A stretch of DNA of 63,649 nt from Asterionellopsis glacialis (GCA_014885115.2 WKLE02002663.1:1-63649), one strand, 5' to 3'; counted from the first letter of the stretch, positions 41,901 through 54,443 are shown. Made by a program: numbers and translations. The notes: generated by a model from the letters alone, not told the origin.

Positions 41901-42220
41901 GACACTGGTGCTGGTGTAACTGCTCCTTGTGCTGCATGCACTGCTACTTGTGCAGCTGGTTGTACAGCTGATGGGTGTAGAGGAGGTGCCGCAAGAGGAG
42001 TGGGTACACCCGCGCCAAGTCCAACTTGAACGTGGGGAACTGGAGCAGGTGCTACTATTGGCAGTTGTGGAGCCAGTGGATTCGCAACACCGGTTGTAGT
42101 ATGAAGCATGGCAGTACCATGGCCTAAAGCAGGTGCAGGAGCAACACCAAACACACCTTGAGGGAAGATGGCATGTAAACCTTGAAGTCGATCTCGATCG
42201 TTAATGGTGTTCGTTGACAT
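38988..42220 (-). CDS. aureochrome-type bZIP-LOV photoreceptor with PAP/fibrillin-like C-terminal domain, three exons
   Basis: The exons are 42220-40218, 40069-39613 and 39503-38988. The introns are 40070-40217 (GTAAGT...TATAG) and 39504-39612 (GTAAGT...TGTAG). The product is 991 residues from the ATG at 42220; the 42235 codon is TTG. An Ala/Pro-rich N-terminus is followed by a bZIP at about 135-185 (NREHAKRSRARKKEAMSQL, then a leucine zipper) and a LOV domain at about 205-320 with GRNCRFLQG; its photoactive Cys is near 252. That order is diagnostic of aureochromes, blue-light transcription factors. The novelty is the C-terminus. Residues about 540-840, completed only by splicing, resemble a plastid lipid-associated (PAP/fibrillin) domain, notably YLDKDLLITRGNRGTVHV. 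A Gly/Pro-rich tail follows. Aureochromes usually stop soon after LOV. Confidence 0.85.
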
Positions 42221-45200
42221 GATGCTTGAATCCAATGATGTGCTACCCGATCTCGTATCGATACGACTGATCAGGAGGTGTGTTTGAGATTCTTCAATGT
42301 AAGTATAGCTCTGTAGATGCGAGTTCTGATTGTCTGATCGCCTAAATTTAATCTGCGGACGTAGAGTACGTAGGGTGCTTTCTTCAGTTTGCTTTTGAAG
42401 AGAACCAGAGATGCTCAGAAGAAGATGGTCTCAGTATAATAGAATTGAATCCTCGGAAACTCAGCGAACATGGGTGAAGAGGAACAGTACCCAATATGGC
42501 ATCAATGATAATAATAATAGTATGATTTTATGTATTCTGGTTGGTGGTGTAGGACTTCTCTATAGAGAAGTGTACATACCGGTAGAAATGATGGGTCGTG
42601 AAACCTGCGTTTCGTCGTAACGACTACAAAGAACAAAAAAAGAGGGAATGACGAGGCGGTAGTCTGCGCCTCCCACACGACCGACTCGATGTCTTTCTCC
42701 ACTTAACGGGTACAGCTGATACACCTGGTACAGGATAGTTAGGATACTAATTATACAGACAGTGCAATAAGTATGCTTTTCTCTGAGTACGTTTTGATTC
42801 GTGGAGAATTCATTCTGATTCATATTGGATCATCTCTAGACAAACGCAAAAAATCGTCAGGTATAGACAGTTCTGTTGTAAACAAATTTGTTATGAATCT
42901 TTGTGTTACTACTGCAGACATGGTATTATTTTCACGTAGCTCATCTGAAAAAGGTCTGTATTCGTCTAAAAAAAAGCGAATTGTACAGAAAGAGGTGTCA
43001 ATCAGTTGATGTTCTCTGTTTTCTCTAAATTGAAGAAGAACGCGAGAAATAAATGAAAAGGAATTCTTTGACGTCACTCATTCTTCATGCGAGACGAAGA
43101 AGAATCATCCTCCAATCATAACAGTACTGTACTACAAAAGTCCTCTGTGCTGTATCACTGATACAGAAGTCCTATTAACTAGGACTGTTTTCTTGATGAT
43201 ACATGTACGTACCCAGAGGAAAAGGGAAGACGACAACCAAAGTATGCGATACGTAGTAGTCCTAAGTACCTGGTAAGGAACAACAGATATACAGGTACCG
43301 GTGGGACTCGTCGTAGGACTGACTAGTCCTGAAATAGTAAGGTGAAAATTCAGGCAGACGGAGTTATTAATACCATCTGCTGTCAAGAGATCCTTTTAAA
43401 CCATGTGCAGCCTTGAGAAAAGGCTCTAGACAAGGTTACAACAAGGAGGTGGAGGTGATTTTGTGAGAGGACAAATAGGTGCATAGCGATCAGGCCAGGG
43501 TTGTACTATTGAGATAATTCATCTATAAACACATGATAAATACTATTAGATTAGATTTGAGTAACTCCTCATACACTGCCTCATGGTTTGGGAAACGTTC
43601 CATTATAAGATTGTACCTAAGAAGGTTTGAGATATGAATTAAATTAAAACTGTGTGTGCTATTCAACATGCTATGGCTAAAGTTTCCAATAAGTATGTTG
43701 GAAACCTTGATAGGATATAGGATGCAGTTGCCACCATCACAGTCTGCCAGAAAACACAAGTCATGTCTGGGAGGCAAAGTCTAGGATGGGAAGAGTGCAT
43801 AAGAAAGAACCTACAATAGAACCAAAAATTCTATACAAGAACCTTTTAAGGTTTCATTTGAGTGATCTTGTATTGTTCCTTGTGCTAGTAGTTTCCGTTA
43901 ATATAATGTAGATGTGCTGTGATAATATGATGTCTTGCATGATGAGTGGTCATCATGTTGAAGTCTAATAGGCATGGTGAACTAATATCATGCATTCACC
44001 AAGCTGTCTGTCAAAAAAGGTTTGAGATTGTTTGAGTTCAAGATACCAATCTTGATGTGTTCTAGAGAAAGGTTTGTTGCTGCTAACCAACTTGAATTAG
44101 AAGCACACAATGAAATCAATTGTTCTTGAATTCAAGGAACAGTCCCTCAAAAACTCAGGGTGACTTGAGATGAAATGTTGTATATAATTGCTAGTACAGT
44201 AGGGCTCCAAAATCCTGCTGGAATAGGTAATTATAATAATCATAGCTAATATTTTATGAGTGTACCAGGGTGACCACTATTCTACTACAAAGTATGGCAG
44301 AATGATACTCACAAGGTAAATCAGTTGACCAGGGATCCACAAGAGGTGTTGGCAAATGCCTTGGAATAGGTAATCAACTCCTTCTGTAAGGTAATGCTAG
44401 GAATGGTGATGATGGCTTCGGGATTTCTATCAGAAACATAGGATGGGTTCACAAGAAGTGAGAGTGCAGTGACTGCCTGCTAAAGAAGTGGCTATCTTAG
44501 GGGTAAAATGGTAGCTTTATCCATTGGCCTAAACTGTGACACTTTGCAAGAGTAATGTGTAATTTTTGGTTGATATTGGTTGATTGGTTTTGATGCAAAA
44601 GACAATTCAGTCTGTCTGCCTGTCACATAGAACCATGAATGATTTGGAAATATATTGGTAATATATTCAATGGTTGTATTCCTGTAGTTGTGCTGCTGCT
44701 ACTGTTGTTGTTGTATTTGTAGTTTGACTTTGTTGATTGATTCATGAAGTGGCACCAGTCGTTTAGACATAATATTATGTTGAGGAATTTGAAATTTTCA
44801 AATAATCCCAACACAGGATGAAATTGACGTTTCCTAAGCGTTTTGAAGATAGAGTCAAGTTTTAGTAGAATAAGGGAGTGTCTGTCTACAAGAGAATAAA
44901 AAATGAATACCTCGGCCCGGCCGACGACGACAAACAGCTGGCTGGATTGAGACAAGACGATGATTGGCCAATGATAAAAATGAGGGCTCGGCTTTCTTCT
45001 GCTTTCTCTCTTTTTTGAAAATTTCTTATTAAAAAATAACACCATGCATCCGAGCCCTTTTGGATCCTCCGTACATTCTACGTATCTCTCAGTACATTTT
45101 TTTTCGAATGAATGTATCTTGCAAAAAATACTGGAAATGAAAGATCAGTGCACGAGTAGGACTACCGGTTGGTCCTCTCTAGCTAGAGAGAGCTACATAC

Positions 45201-45416
45201 AGAGTAATACTCTTGAAAACCACACACGGCAAGAGAAAAGAAATTGAAAAACTTACACATTCTCCAATCACACTCATTGTCTCTACTCTAGTCCTTTTTC
45301 AACACCTCTAGTCACCACCCATCACCGTAAATTTCATCAAATCTAGGCCTCCAAAGCCCTCTCTTCTTCAGGACGGCTATTTATATTACAGTACATCGGC
45401 ATTTTGCAGTGACAGA
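42221..45416. other. intergenic region, 3.2 kb
   Basis: No credible gene. Overlapping small frames around 42560-43077 lack domains. From about 43400 to 45040 both strands are riddled with stops, which may mean a worn transposon or simply spacer. ACCTGGTA-type motifs occur near 42726 and 43268. The minus frame at 44623-45045 has an ATG but no recognisable domain. A 16-base palindrome CTCTCTAGCTAGAGAG lies at 45175-45190, about 230 bases before the plastid kinase ATG. Confidence 0.45.
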
Positions 45417-47601
45417 ATGATCTGGCATTGTCGTCATTCTTGGCAAAGATTGTTGGAGACAACAGCCATTGTTGCATTGTTACTTTTCTCGATTATTCCT
45501 TCGACGGCGTCGTTTTTAGTTCCTACTGCTATACAACAAAAAAAGTCATGGAAACAACAGCACTTGCAATCCTCAGAGAAGTCGTCACCTAGTAGTAGTA
45601 CTGCATTATCTTTCTTTTTTGCGGGTGACGGTGGTGATAATAGTACAGGTACTTCTGCTACCAATTCTTACGATGGTAAGATGACAGAGCCCTTCCCGTC
45701 AACAAACACAGCAGTATCAGCTGTGAAACTCCCATGGTCAACTCCTTCTCCTGACCCAGGTGGTAATGGTAATGGCAGTTTGGGTGAAAATCAACAGAGA
45801 GCCTTAGAGGCAGCAGAAGAAGTATTGATTAACTTGAGAATAGAAATGGTAGAACAAGATAAAAAAATAGAAACCATGGTGGAAACATTGGAACAGAAAA
45901 CAACTACAATTGAAAAGTTACAACAATCGTTACAATCAAGAGATGATATATTGCAACGTGCATTTGTAACTGTTGAAAATTTAGAAACACAAAATGAAAA
46001 ATTTACGACACAATTAAAAGATTTGGAGGAACAAACTCGTACATTACAGAATGAAAACAAAGCCAAGGAACAACAGTTGCAAAGAACATTAAAAACACTA
46101 GAGGAGGCCACGGCTCAAATTCAAATCTTACAAAAAGAATTGGTGCAAGTAAAGGAGCAACAACAACAAGGCTTACAACTGCCGAAACTTGAATTACCAA
46201 AGAAAGAACAGGTAAGTTACAATGTTGTGATATGATGGGAGGTTCTTTCTCTGTGATTCCATCATCATCATCATTTGATATTGGTCTGAGTCAATCTGAC
46301 TTGACTCTGCAATATCTCAAGTACTCACTAAATTATATTTGTTGTGACTGCCTGCGTGGTTTATGCATTGTATTCATTTCCTCTTGTGTATTGGTCAAAA
46401 CACATTGTAGATACCATTACTAAGTGATTGGGAGATCAGTTACATTGGTGAAGTCACAGGCGTTGTTACCAACCATCCCCGTATACCTGATGGTGAAACT
46501 ATTGTAACAAGTCCATTAGAAAATCCAAAACTTGCAGCACGAAACAAGGTTGTAGAAACTGCATCTGGATCAAAGTACAAATTAGGTCGGAAAGCGCCAG
46601 AAAAAACCAAGGGGGCAGTTAAAACATCAACTACACAAGAAGCATCAGCATCACCAACGCAAATAACAATGGCACCAGACATACCCTTGACTGGAGAAGT
46701 CGCGGGTGATGGAAAATACTTGTTGGCTGGAAAGCCAAAGGCTAGTAAGAATGGTCGTAGTTTGTTATATGCAGCATACAAATCTGATCCTGATGATCCT
46801 TTAAAGCCTAAAGGTGATGCATTGGCAATTAAGATATCATCTAATTTAGAAGCCATGGAACGTGAATATAATAACTATCAAAAAGTAAGCAAAAGTCGTA
46901 ATGGTGGCATATCATTTATTGAACGAGTGGAATTCTTACCTGTTGCTGGACGTGCAAGGCCAACGGATCGATTAAAGTTATCCAAAAAAAGTGCCTTGAT
47001 AATGGAATTAGGTAAGGAAGATTTAAAAGAATATATTGGACGTCACGGAGAGGGACTGCAAGGACAAGCATTGCAAGATGCCGCATTGGCGGCATTGCAA
47101 TGTTTGGAAGGTTTGCATGGTGCCAATTTAGTTTGGACTGATTTAAAAACAGAAAACTTTGTCATTACCGCAGAGAATGTCGAAGAAAATCGTATCACTG
47201 TCAAGGGTATTGATTTGGAAAGTGCCGTCAAGATCAAGGGCAACCCTGTAGATTATACACCTGAGGCATGTCCACCAGAGTTTGCTGAAGCATTTTTAGT
47301 TGGTGAAGGTATTGATTTTGTATTGGAATATAGTTATGATGCATGGAGTTTTGGAATGCTATTATATGAATTAAGTACTGGTCGGGGTTTCTTTGACGGC
47401 AAAACTGCTGTTCAAATTACAAAACTGTTGCCATCCTTCAAACCCAACTTTGATGGTGTTGATTTAGATCCTACCGTTTCAGATTTGATATCGAAATGTT
47501 TACAACCCGATCCCAAGAAACGTATTTCAATTGCCGGCATACGAAAGCACCCCTTCTTTGCTGCAGCAAACTCAAATCCATTCAATTTCTTATTCGGGTA
47601 A
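45417..47601 (+). CDS. plastid-targeted coiled-coil protein kinase-like protein, two exons
   Basis: The exons are 45417-46211 and 46411-47601. The intron at 46212-46410 (GTAAGT...TGTAG) joins PKKEQ to IPLLSDWEI, giving 661 residues. The N-terminus has a signal peptide (IVALLLFSIIPS) ending TAS-FLVP, the diatom plastid targeting signature. Residues about 125-255 form a coiled coil. A conserved-looking linker (SDWEISYIGEVTG) precedes a kinase fold from about 385: the lysine in LAIKIS, a catalytic-loop equivalent WTDLKTENF near 507 (HRD reads WTD) and a metal-loop equivalent IDLESA near 532 (DFG reads DLE). The late PPEF and DAWSFGMLLYEL segments fit kinase subdomains VIII-IX. The Lys, both Asp and the Asn are kept, so activity is possible; IDLESA recalls the IDLGAA of STN7-type thylakoid kinases. 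Confidence 0.8.
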
Positions 47602-48160
47602 ATAGAGATTTTCAATGCACTCAAACAGGGTGAAAAAGGGCGAACAGAAATAAAGAATGATGACTACTTTGTTCGTAAAAATTGAAAATACCAATTTCTT
47701 TTTTAAAATAAAACATCATTTGCTACAAAATAAATTATAATATTCATTCTAGAGCTATAATAAATTGCAGTCAAATCCTGTCAAATTCCAGAAGTGAGAG
47801 CAACATCTCCAGAGAGTCCATTGCTTACCGTANNNNNNNNNNNNNNNNNNNNNNNNNNNNNNNNNNNNNNNNNNNNNNNNAACAATACACCCAAAAAGCA
47901 TGGGGGGCACTTGTGATAAAGCGTAGCGGAGACATTCCGGTATCGTTCATCGGTATTGAGACCATCGTAGGTCTCCTAAAACGAGAACCCGAACCAGCCC
48001 ACCCAGAACCAAACTCCGCGGAATTGGTCGTATTTTTCCTTTCTTATATCCACGCAATTTAGATCCCATGGAACTCAAGAGCGAAAAGGCAATGCATGCT
48101 GTCTAGCTAAATTCTTGAAACTGCTGTATACAATGAAAACAACTGCAAGAAGCAATAAAC
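47602..48160. other. intergenic region containing an assembly gap
   Basis: This spacer between the plastid kinase and LRR genes contains 48 N at 47833-47880, so the true distance and content are unknown. No gene is visible in the sequenced parts. Confidence 0.6.
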
Positions 48161-51100
48161 ATGGCAAGTAGACTTGTGGAGAGAAAAAATATGGTGGACC
48201 ATAATAAATGCGACCCTGAACAATCGGTTTTACCAAAACTTTCAAAGAAAAGGATAATGACGGATGATGATGATAACTTTAATCGACCAGTCTTACCAAG
48301 GCATCAGGATATCAAAACTCAATCACATACTGAAAAAGAATCTTTACCCATTCATCATAATATATCTGCTTCCCAGCAAAGACAAGCCGGCGATTTTGGT
48401 AAAATTTTGGTACATCACGAAGCTGCAACAACAACAAAAGAACTTGAAGAAATACAACAATGTCGACAGCAGAAACTTGTATCTTCGCGAAAACCAAGCA
48501 TAGGGGCATTTTCTATGAAACCACCGAATTTCTCGAGACGAGTGAAAGTGGACTCCAACAGACACGAAGAACCCACTCCCATTTCACGCGAGAAAAATAA
48601 ACATAACCAAGAACCTTTGCATGGTCAATCGTCAAAAATATCTGGCACATCTCATGGAATTCGGAGTGGATCTCGATGTGATGAAGCCAAGAAATCTCAA
48701 TTGCCTGGGCATATAGACGATTATATTCAAAATTCAAATCTTGAATCTGGAGTCTACTTCCCTTGTGATCACCCACTTGCAGTAAATGCTGATACCTATC
48801 CTAGCGCTAAGAAAAACAGAAGTAGGAACATTGTCAGTGTAGCTGCACCAGGAGCAATGGACATAGGGCCAGCAGCCCCGGACCCCATGGGAGATGAAGA
48901 ACAAGAAGAAAAAAATGAAGATTTAGAATGCGATGATAAAATTGACGATGGATTCTATGCAACATCTCCAAACAAAGAACGTTTCTTCTCTTCGATTGTG
49001 AGTGTTGTTAAAGAAAAGGGTAAAACTTCGTCTACCCAAAAAAGCGTACCAAAGAAAAAGGAAAGATCCATGTTTGTAGAACATATTGAAGGACCTCATC
49101 TACCACAAGAACCGCCCACGTTCGTGATGGAGGGGAGAAGAAACGAAAATTCATCTACAGAAAAAGAGCCAACACTGGACAATATTCCCATTGCCGCAGA
49201 AGTTGTACCTAACGAAAGGGATGTCGAAGCGCAAATGACCAAACGTTTGAGGAAACAAATTATGAATGAAGCAGTAAAAGCAAATGTGGTAACATTAGAC
49301 GAATTTATTGGAATGGCTTCCACACGGTCGAAGTCACGTAAGTTCCTGTGTGGGTGTATAGTGGTTATCATACTCGGTGTCGTTCTACCAGCTGCCATGG
49401 TTATAATGAGTAACAAAAATGAAGATGAAGAAGGAACATTATTATGCACATTGTGTGCAAATGAAACGTTTCCATCCGTTGCCTTCATAGGTGAGCTCAT
49501 GGATGGAATGTCTTGCATAGCCTTGAACGAAAGCCAAGCAAAAATAGATGGTGCAAGCGAGGCATGCTATCAAGGTCAAGCCCTAGCATGGTTAAGTTGT
49601 GGGTGCTTAACGTTGCCGCCAGCTGTGGAGGATACAACTTGCACGATGTGCTCAGATGGCTCAAAGCCTCTTAATCTCGAGGAACGTGCTAATACAACTT
49701 GCTTCGAATGGAATACTTTCCTCGGGCTTGTTCCGGATCCATCTTCAAGTGACTGCGAGTATTGGAAGCGAGAAGTATATGCAAGATCAAATTGTAGTTG
49801 TCCTGTGGATGATGTCAAGATTGCTTCTGTTAGGCGAATTTTGACTCCCATTTCAGGCGACAACGTCTTCAATAAAAAGGATTCACCTCAACGCAAAGCT
49901 TTGTATTGGCTGGCAGTGCAAGACAGTGCCACGAAAATTCCAGTGACAGCAGACAGGGAGGATTCTGTTAGGCAACGCTATGTAGCTGCTCTGTTTTATC
50001 TTTCGACAGGTGGACCGTTAACGTGGGCAGGTCAATACAACTTTTTATCAGATGATAGCATCTGTTCTTGGAACAACGGAGGCACTGATGGTGTTCTTTG
50101 CGACGATAACGGAGACACTGTGCAAAAAATAATGTTTCGTGGTGAGTACAGTAATGAAATTTATGTTTCTACATGTCACATTTTTTCTTTGTTCTCGCCG
50201 CCCTTTTTCATATTTATGTCACACTTTGATATCTACGATCTTTAATCCAGGAGGAAATAACTTGCATGGAGAAATTGTCACCGAATTATCAGCCTTGATA
50301 GATCTCCGGGTACTTGGTTTGAGGTACAACGCCTTGAGTGGGAGTATACCTTCGGAGCTTGGTGAACTGACTGCACTCCAAGAACTTTACCTGGAAGAAA
50401 ACAAATTACAAGGGACATTGCCTACTTCGATTTTTCATATCCAGTCGTTGCGATGGTTAGGGTTAGATATGAACGATATTTCCGGTACATTACCATCTAT
50501 GATAAAAGAATCGAAAAGTCTTGAAGTGCTATCTTGTCGATCGTGTTCTCTAACCGGCTCACTGCCCGAGGCAATCGGAGACCTACAAGCACTCAAGCAG
50601 GTCAATCTGAACCACAATTCGCTAACAGATGCATTGCCACCTTCGCTGTTTGATATTAAATCTCTAGTGGACTTGAAGTTGGATGACTGCGGAATCAATG
50701 GGACCATACCTCCGACTATTGGACAGGCTTCAGGTCTCGAATGGTTTTCTTGCGCGTCTTGTTCATTGACCGGTTCAATTCCAGAGTCAATAAGTGAGCT
50801 ATCATTTCTGAAGGTCCTCGATCTCTATAACAATTCTTTGAATGGTTTTCTGCCATCGTTTGATAGAAACACAAATCTCGAGCAACTGAACTTGGAGTTC
50901 AATGATCTTTCTGGTGAGATACCTGACAAAATTTTTGTAATGAGCAACATGCAAGTACTGAATTTGGGGAACAATTCGATTGGTGGAACGCTTTCTACTT
51001 TGATGGGGCAACTAACGGCCCTCGAAATACTCAACCTTGGGCAATCTTTGCTAAAAAGTTTGTCGGAAAAGTTGCATGATGAGTTGTATCCGTTAATGAT

Positions 51101-52338
51101 GGAAGGAGGCGTATCACAGTTCAAAAACGATCTATTTGGAATAAATTATATGAATAGCACCAAGGCGATAGGTAACGAGACCATAGGTAGCAGCTCAAGT
51201 AATAAATCGGAAGTACTACAACCTGGAAATAATCAAAGAGGTCTTGGAGGGGCGAACCCGTTGTTACTTTTTGTAACAAATACTCCCGAAATGCTGAAAG
51301 GTACTATTCCGGAGTCTGTGAGCAAACTCACATCTCTTAGGATATTCAATGTCCGTTCTAACAATTTCACGGGTACTCTTCCATCCTTTAGACGAAGCAC
51401 AAACTTAGAACAATTGATCGTAGAATTCAATGATTTATCTGGGCCGCTTTCAGATGAAATGAAGGCATTGACAAACCTACAAATACTTGGACTTAGGAAT
51501 AATTCATTTGACGAGCAAATTCCGACTTCCTTCGGGAAGCTTTCCAAGCTCAAAACATTCGATGGTGGTCAAAACTCTTTTACAGGTCCTTTACCGGAAA
51601 GTTTGTTTACAATTCCTACACTTGAAGATTTATGGCTTGATGGTTGTAAAATCAACGGTACATTGCCATCTTTGTCACTGCAAAAATCAGCAAGCCCTTT
51701 TTCGCTCACATGCAGCCATTGCTCCTTAAGCGGTACAATACCGGAATCAGTAGGTCATTTGACAGCCCTAAACCTCCAATCTAATAAGTTAACAGGCAAG
51801 CTTCCAATCTTTGCTAGATACACCAACCTCGAAGCACTCAATCTTGAATATAATGCACTGAAAGGTGAGATTCCTTCTGAATTAGGACGACTCCGCAAAC
51901 TTTCACAGCTAGATTTGAGTGACAACAGCTTTTCTGGGATGATACCTACTGAAATCAGCAATTGTCAAAATCTAACAGGATTGGATTTAAGTCATAACAG
52001 CATATCTGGAATAGTCCCTGCAACAATTGCTTCTTCGCTGAGTAGCCTTGGTAAGTCTTGATATTGTTTGTATCCTTCGATCTTATACATTGAGTACATA
52101 TTTTTTCGAACGATGTTCATATCAGATGTTCTTAGGTATCTACGTATATTGTGTTTTCTGTTCCTTGTTTAAAGAATCGCTCGGACTTCATGGAACGAAT
52201 CTAAGTAGTAACCTGACGGAACTCTTTTGTGCACCAGATCGAGATTTTATTGACTTTTTCTCGGCGGATTGTCAATCTGAAGTGGAATGTAGCTGTTGCA
52301 GTCTTTGCTGCGACCAATCTGGGGAGAACTGCGAGTAG
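48161..52338 (+). CDS. type-II membrane leucine-rich-repeat protein, diatom type, three exons
   Basis: The exons are 48161-50141, 50251-52050 and 52175-52338. The introns are 50142-50250 (GTGAGT...CCAG) and 52051-52174 (GTAAGT...AAAG). The product is 1314 residues. A long disordered N-terminus (with APGAMDIGP) leads to one membrane helix at about 392-415 (GCIVVIILGVVLPAAMVIM), then a Cys-rich stem (CTLCANETF..., CTMCSDGS). The LRR ectodomain follows: a cap region (LYWLAVQDSATKIP, LSTGGPLTWAGQYNFLSDD), more than twenty LRRs of the plant-like LxxLxLxxNxLxGxIPxx pattern, and a Cys-rich C-terminus (ECSCCSLCCDQSGENC). This stem-cap-LRR architecture matches a family greatly expanded in diatoms. It lacks a kinase. 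It probably senses or binds extracellular ligands, which cannot be named. Confidence 0.85.
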
Positions 52339-53021
52339 TTGATTGTTCAATACCAGTTTAAATTCACGTGCATCCATCTACTTTACTAGGTGCTGATTAG
52401 AATCGTACACTTTTATGTATTATGCGATGAACATCAATAGAAACGAATTTCAAATGGACTCCAAACCACATTAGCGTAAATGGTATTGAAAATAGTCACC
52501 AATTATGTTTAAGAACATGGCTACTATCCGGTACAAAGAGGAGCTGCTTGGCTCTCCAGAGGAAAGGTAGTTGTATACCTCTGATATCCAGGAAAATGAA
52601 ATGTTCGAGAACAGTATACCCATAGATAGTCTCCCCCCGCACGCCCTACATGGCACCAAAAATTTAAAACACAAGAGCTACATCTATGTGTGCACCTTAT
52701 TTGAACCAATTAACATTATCCTGAAAAAAATCACACGCATTCATTTATATATTTTATGCTAAAATAAATCTTTTGGTATTTTTTACTTTCATAGTTGCGG
52801 ATCTCACTTTTTCTTCTTTCTCCTTCTCATTCCATAATGAAACCATGTGATGCATAGTTCTTTCAAAACTTACCACGTGTAGATGTCCAAACAAGTAGCA
52901 AATATGTGAAATATCTGGATTCATCACGTGCTCTCTTTATGAGCGTTTCAACATTATGAACCAAGTTCATAACGTATCTCACTAGATTACTACAGCGGGG
53001 AAGGACCTATATATACTGTAT
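52339..53021. other. intergenic, tail-to-tail
   Basis: A 683-base AT-rich spacer. The small overlapping frames at 52471-52762 have no domain. No repeat is seen. Confidence 0.4.
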
Positions 53022-53972
53022 CTATTCTTCCTCCACATCATCACGGAAATCTGTATTTTTCTTCCTACGTCCAGACGTTGCTGAGCGTTTCTTCTTCGCT
53101 TCTTGGGCATCCTTACGTTTTTGCGCTGCACCACCCTTTGGTACCCCAAAGATGGGTTCCAACATGGGCCATAATGTTTTTTTCCACACTTTCATAAACT
53201 TTTTGTGCAATACATTCATATTTCCATGAAAATTTCGAGCAGCTGTTTTGAGTGGGAGTGGTGCATGCTTATTCCACTTTCGTTGCACATAGGCCCTGGT
53301 TTCATCTAATTGTTCCAATGCCAATGCTAATGGAGCTTCATCCTCTTCCCAACCCATAAAGTAACCATAATCTTGATATTTACGTTCCATCCTTTTAATC
53401 ATTTTAGGATAATCACCATAATGCTTGGCAAGGATATTGGGTACCTCATTAATTTTGGTTGGGTCATGCTTTTCATAAAATGACATGACACGTTTCTTAG
53501 GTGTAGCACCAATACCAAGGCGATAACCCACACCTCCAATCAAATTATTCTTTTGTACCATATTGCCAACCCAATCGCCAGCAAAGATCAAAGCAGGCAA
53601 AACAGTGGATCCAGTCATAATCAATAAGAAAATCAAAGGTAGTGTTTTAATCCCTTCCTTTTTAGGTTGAGCCTGCATTTGCATTTGCGCCATTTTTGCG
53701 GCAGCATCCTGTTGTTTTTTCTTTTTCTTTTTGGATTTTTTCGAAGGAGGAGGAACATCATCGTCATCCGCAGTATCTGCAGACTTTGCTGCTGGTTCTC
53801 CTTCTACACTAGAATCTTCTTCGATAGGGGCTCCTCCACCAGCAGCTGAAGGAGGCATAGGAAGATCAGAATCTTCATCTGGTTCAGGCATACCAAAGTC
53901 ATGGTCAATGCCCTCTTTCTTGTTCTTGCGTGCCTCCTTACGGCGTGCCTTTGCTTCTGATCCGCGTGCCAT
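53022..53972 (-). CDS. single-TM, lysine-rich protein of unknown function
   Basis: The product has 316 residues from an ATG at 53972. A charged N-terminus with mixed acidic and Lys tracts (KKSKKKKKKQQ) is followed by a hydrophobic helix at about 110-132 (LPLIFLLIMTGSTVLPALIF). The C-terminal part has a KY-type helical motif, SFYEKHDPTKINEVPNILAKHY then MIKRMERKYQDYG, reminiscent of short conserved motifs seen in several stramenopile and algal proteins (F/Y-x-x-x-x-P-x-K/L ... L-x-K-Y). Another lysine-rich run (AQKRKDAQEAKKKR) ends the protein. A plausible job is a membrane-associated scaffold, but I would not assign a function. Confidence 0.7.
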   Translation of the reverse strand: MARGSEAKARRKEARKNKKEGIDHDFGMPEPDEDSDLPMPPSAAGGGAPIEEDSSVEGEPAAKSADTADDDDVPPPSKKSKKKKKKQQDAAAKMAQMQMQAQPKKEGIKTLPLIFLLIMTGSTVLPALIFAGDWVGNMVQKNNLIGGVGYRLGIGATPKKRVMSFYEKHDPTKINEVPNILAKHYGDYPKMIKRMERKYQDYGYFMGWEEDEAPLALALEQLDETRAYVQRKWNKHAPLPLKTAARNFHGNMNVLHKKFMKVWKKTLWPMLEPIFGVPKGGAAQKRKDAQEAKKKRSATSGRRKKNTDFRDDVEEE

Positions 53973-54443
53973 GATTGATTATATTATTGAAATTCAATAA
54001 AGTGTTCAGCTCGTCGACTAATTTTTCAAGTGCTTCTGTCCTTGAATTGTTCTGTCCTGTGAAAGTCGCACAAGGTCAAAAAAGGTTACGCGTGTGGGTG
54101 TTGGTTCACGTGTCGAGAGTTCACACAAAGGTGTATTTTGTCCGCTCTATGGCGGGTTATTGTTGTGAAGGAATCACAAAGTTGAACTGTTGTCTGTGGA
54201 CACAAGCGCAGCCCGTGCGTCATTTAACATCCACGTGTACGTACACAACTCCTCAAATTATTATTTTTCAAAAAATCCAGACAGAGAGACCAGCAACGTG
54301 GGCGTGAAAAAGCGAATTCAATTTGACGAAGGCCAGGCGAATATTAACGTTAGCTCGAGTAAAAATAAAGAATATAGTATATAATAGACGAACATACAAC
54401 ACAAAGACTGATACAGAAAATTTCGAGGGGCGAAGCCCAGATA
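53973..54443. other. intergenic region upstream of the single-TM gene
   Basis: This 471-base spacer contains no convincing gene. The plus frames 53975-54307 and 54190-54384 are not supported by domain content. It separates the gene-dense part from the repeat island. Confidence 0.4.

Noticed and set aside
44623..45045. 140-codon minus frame with an ATG
   Set aside because: No domain, biased Asn/Ser/Thr simple stretch and no support from splice sites or neighbours; probably chance in AT-rich spacer.
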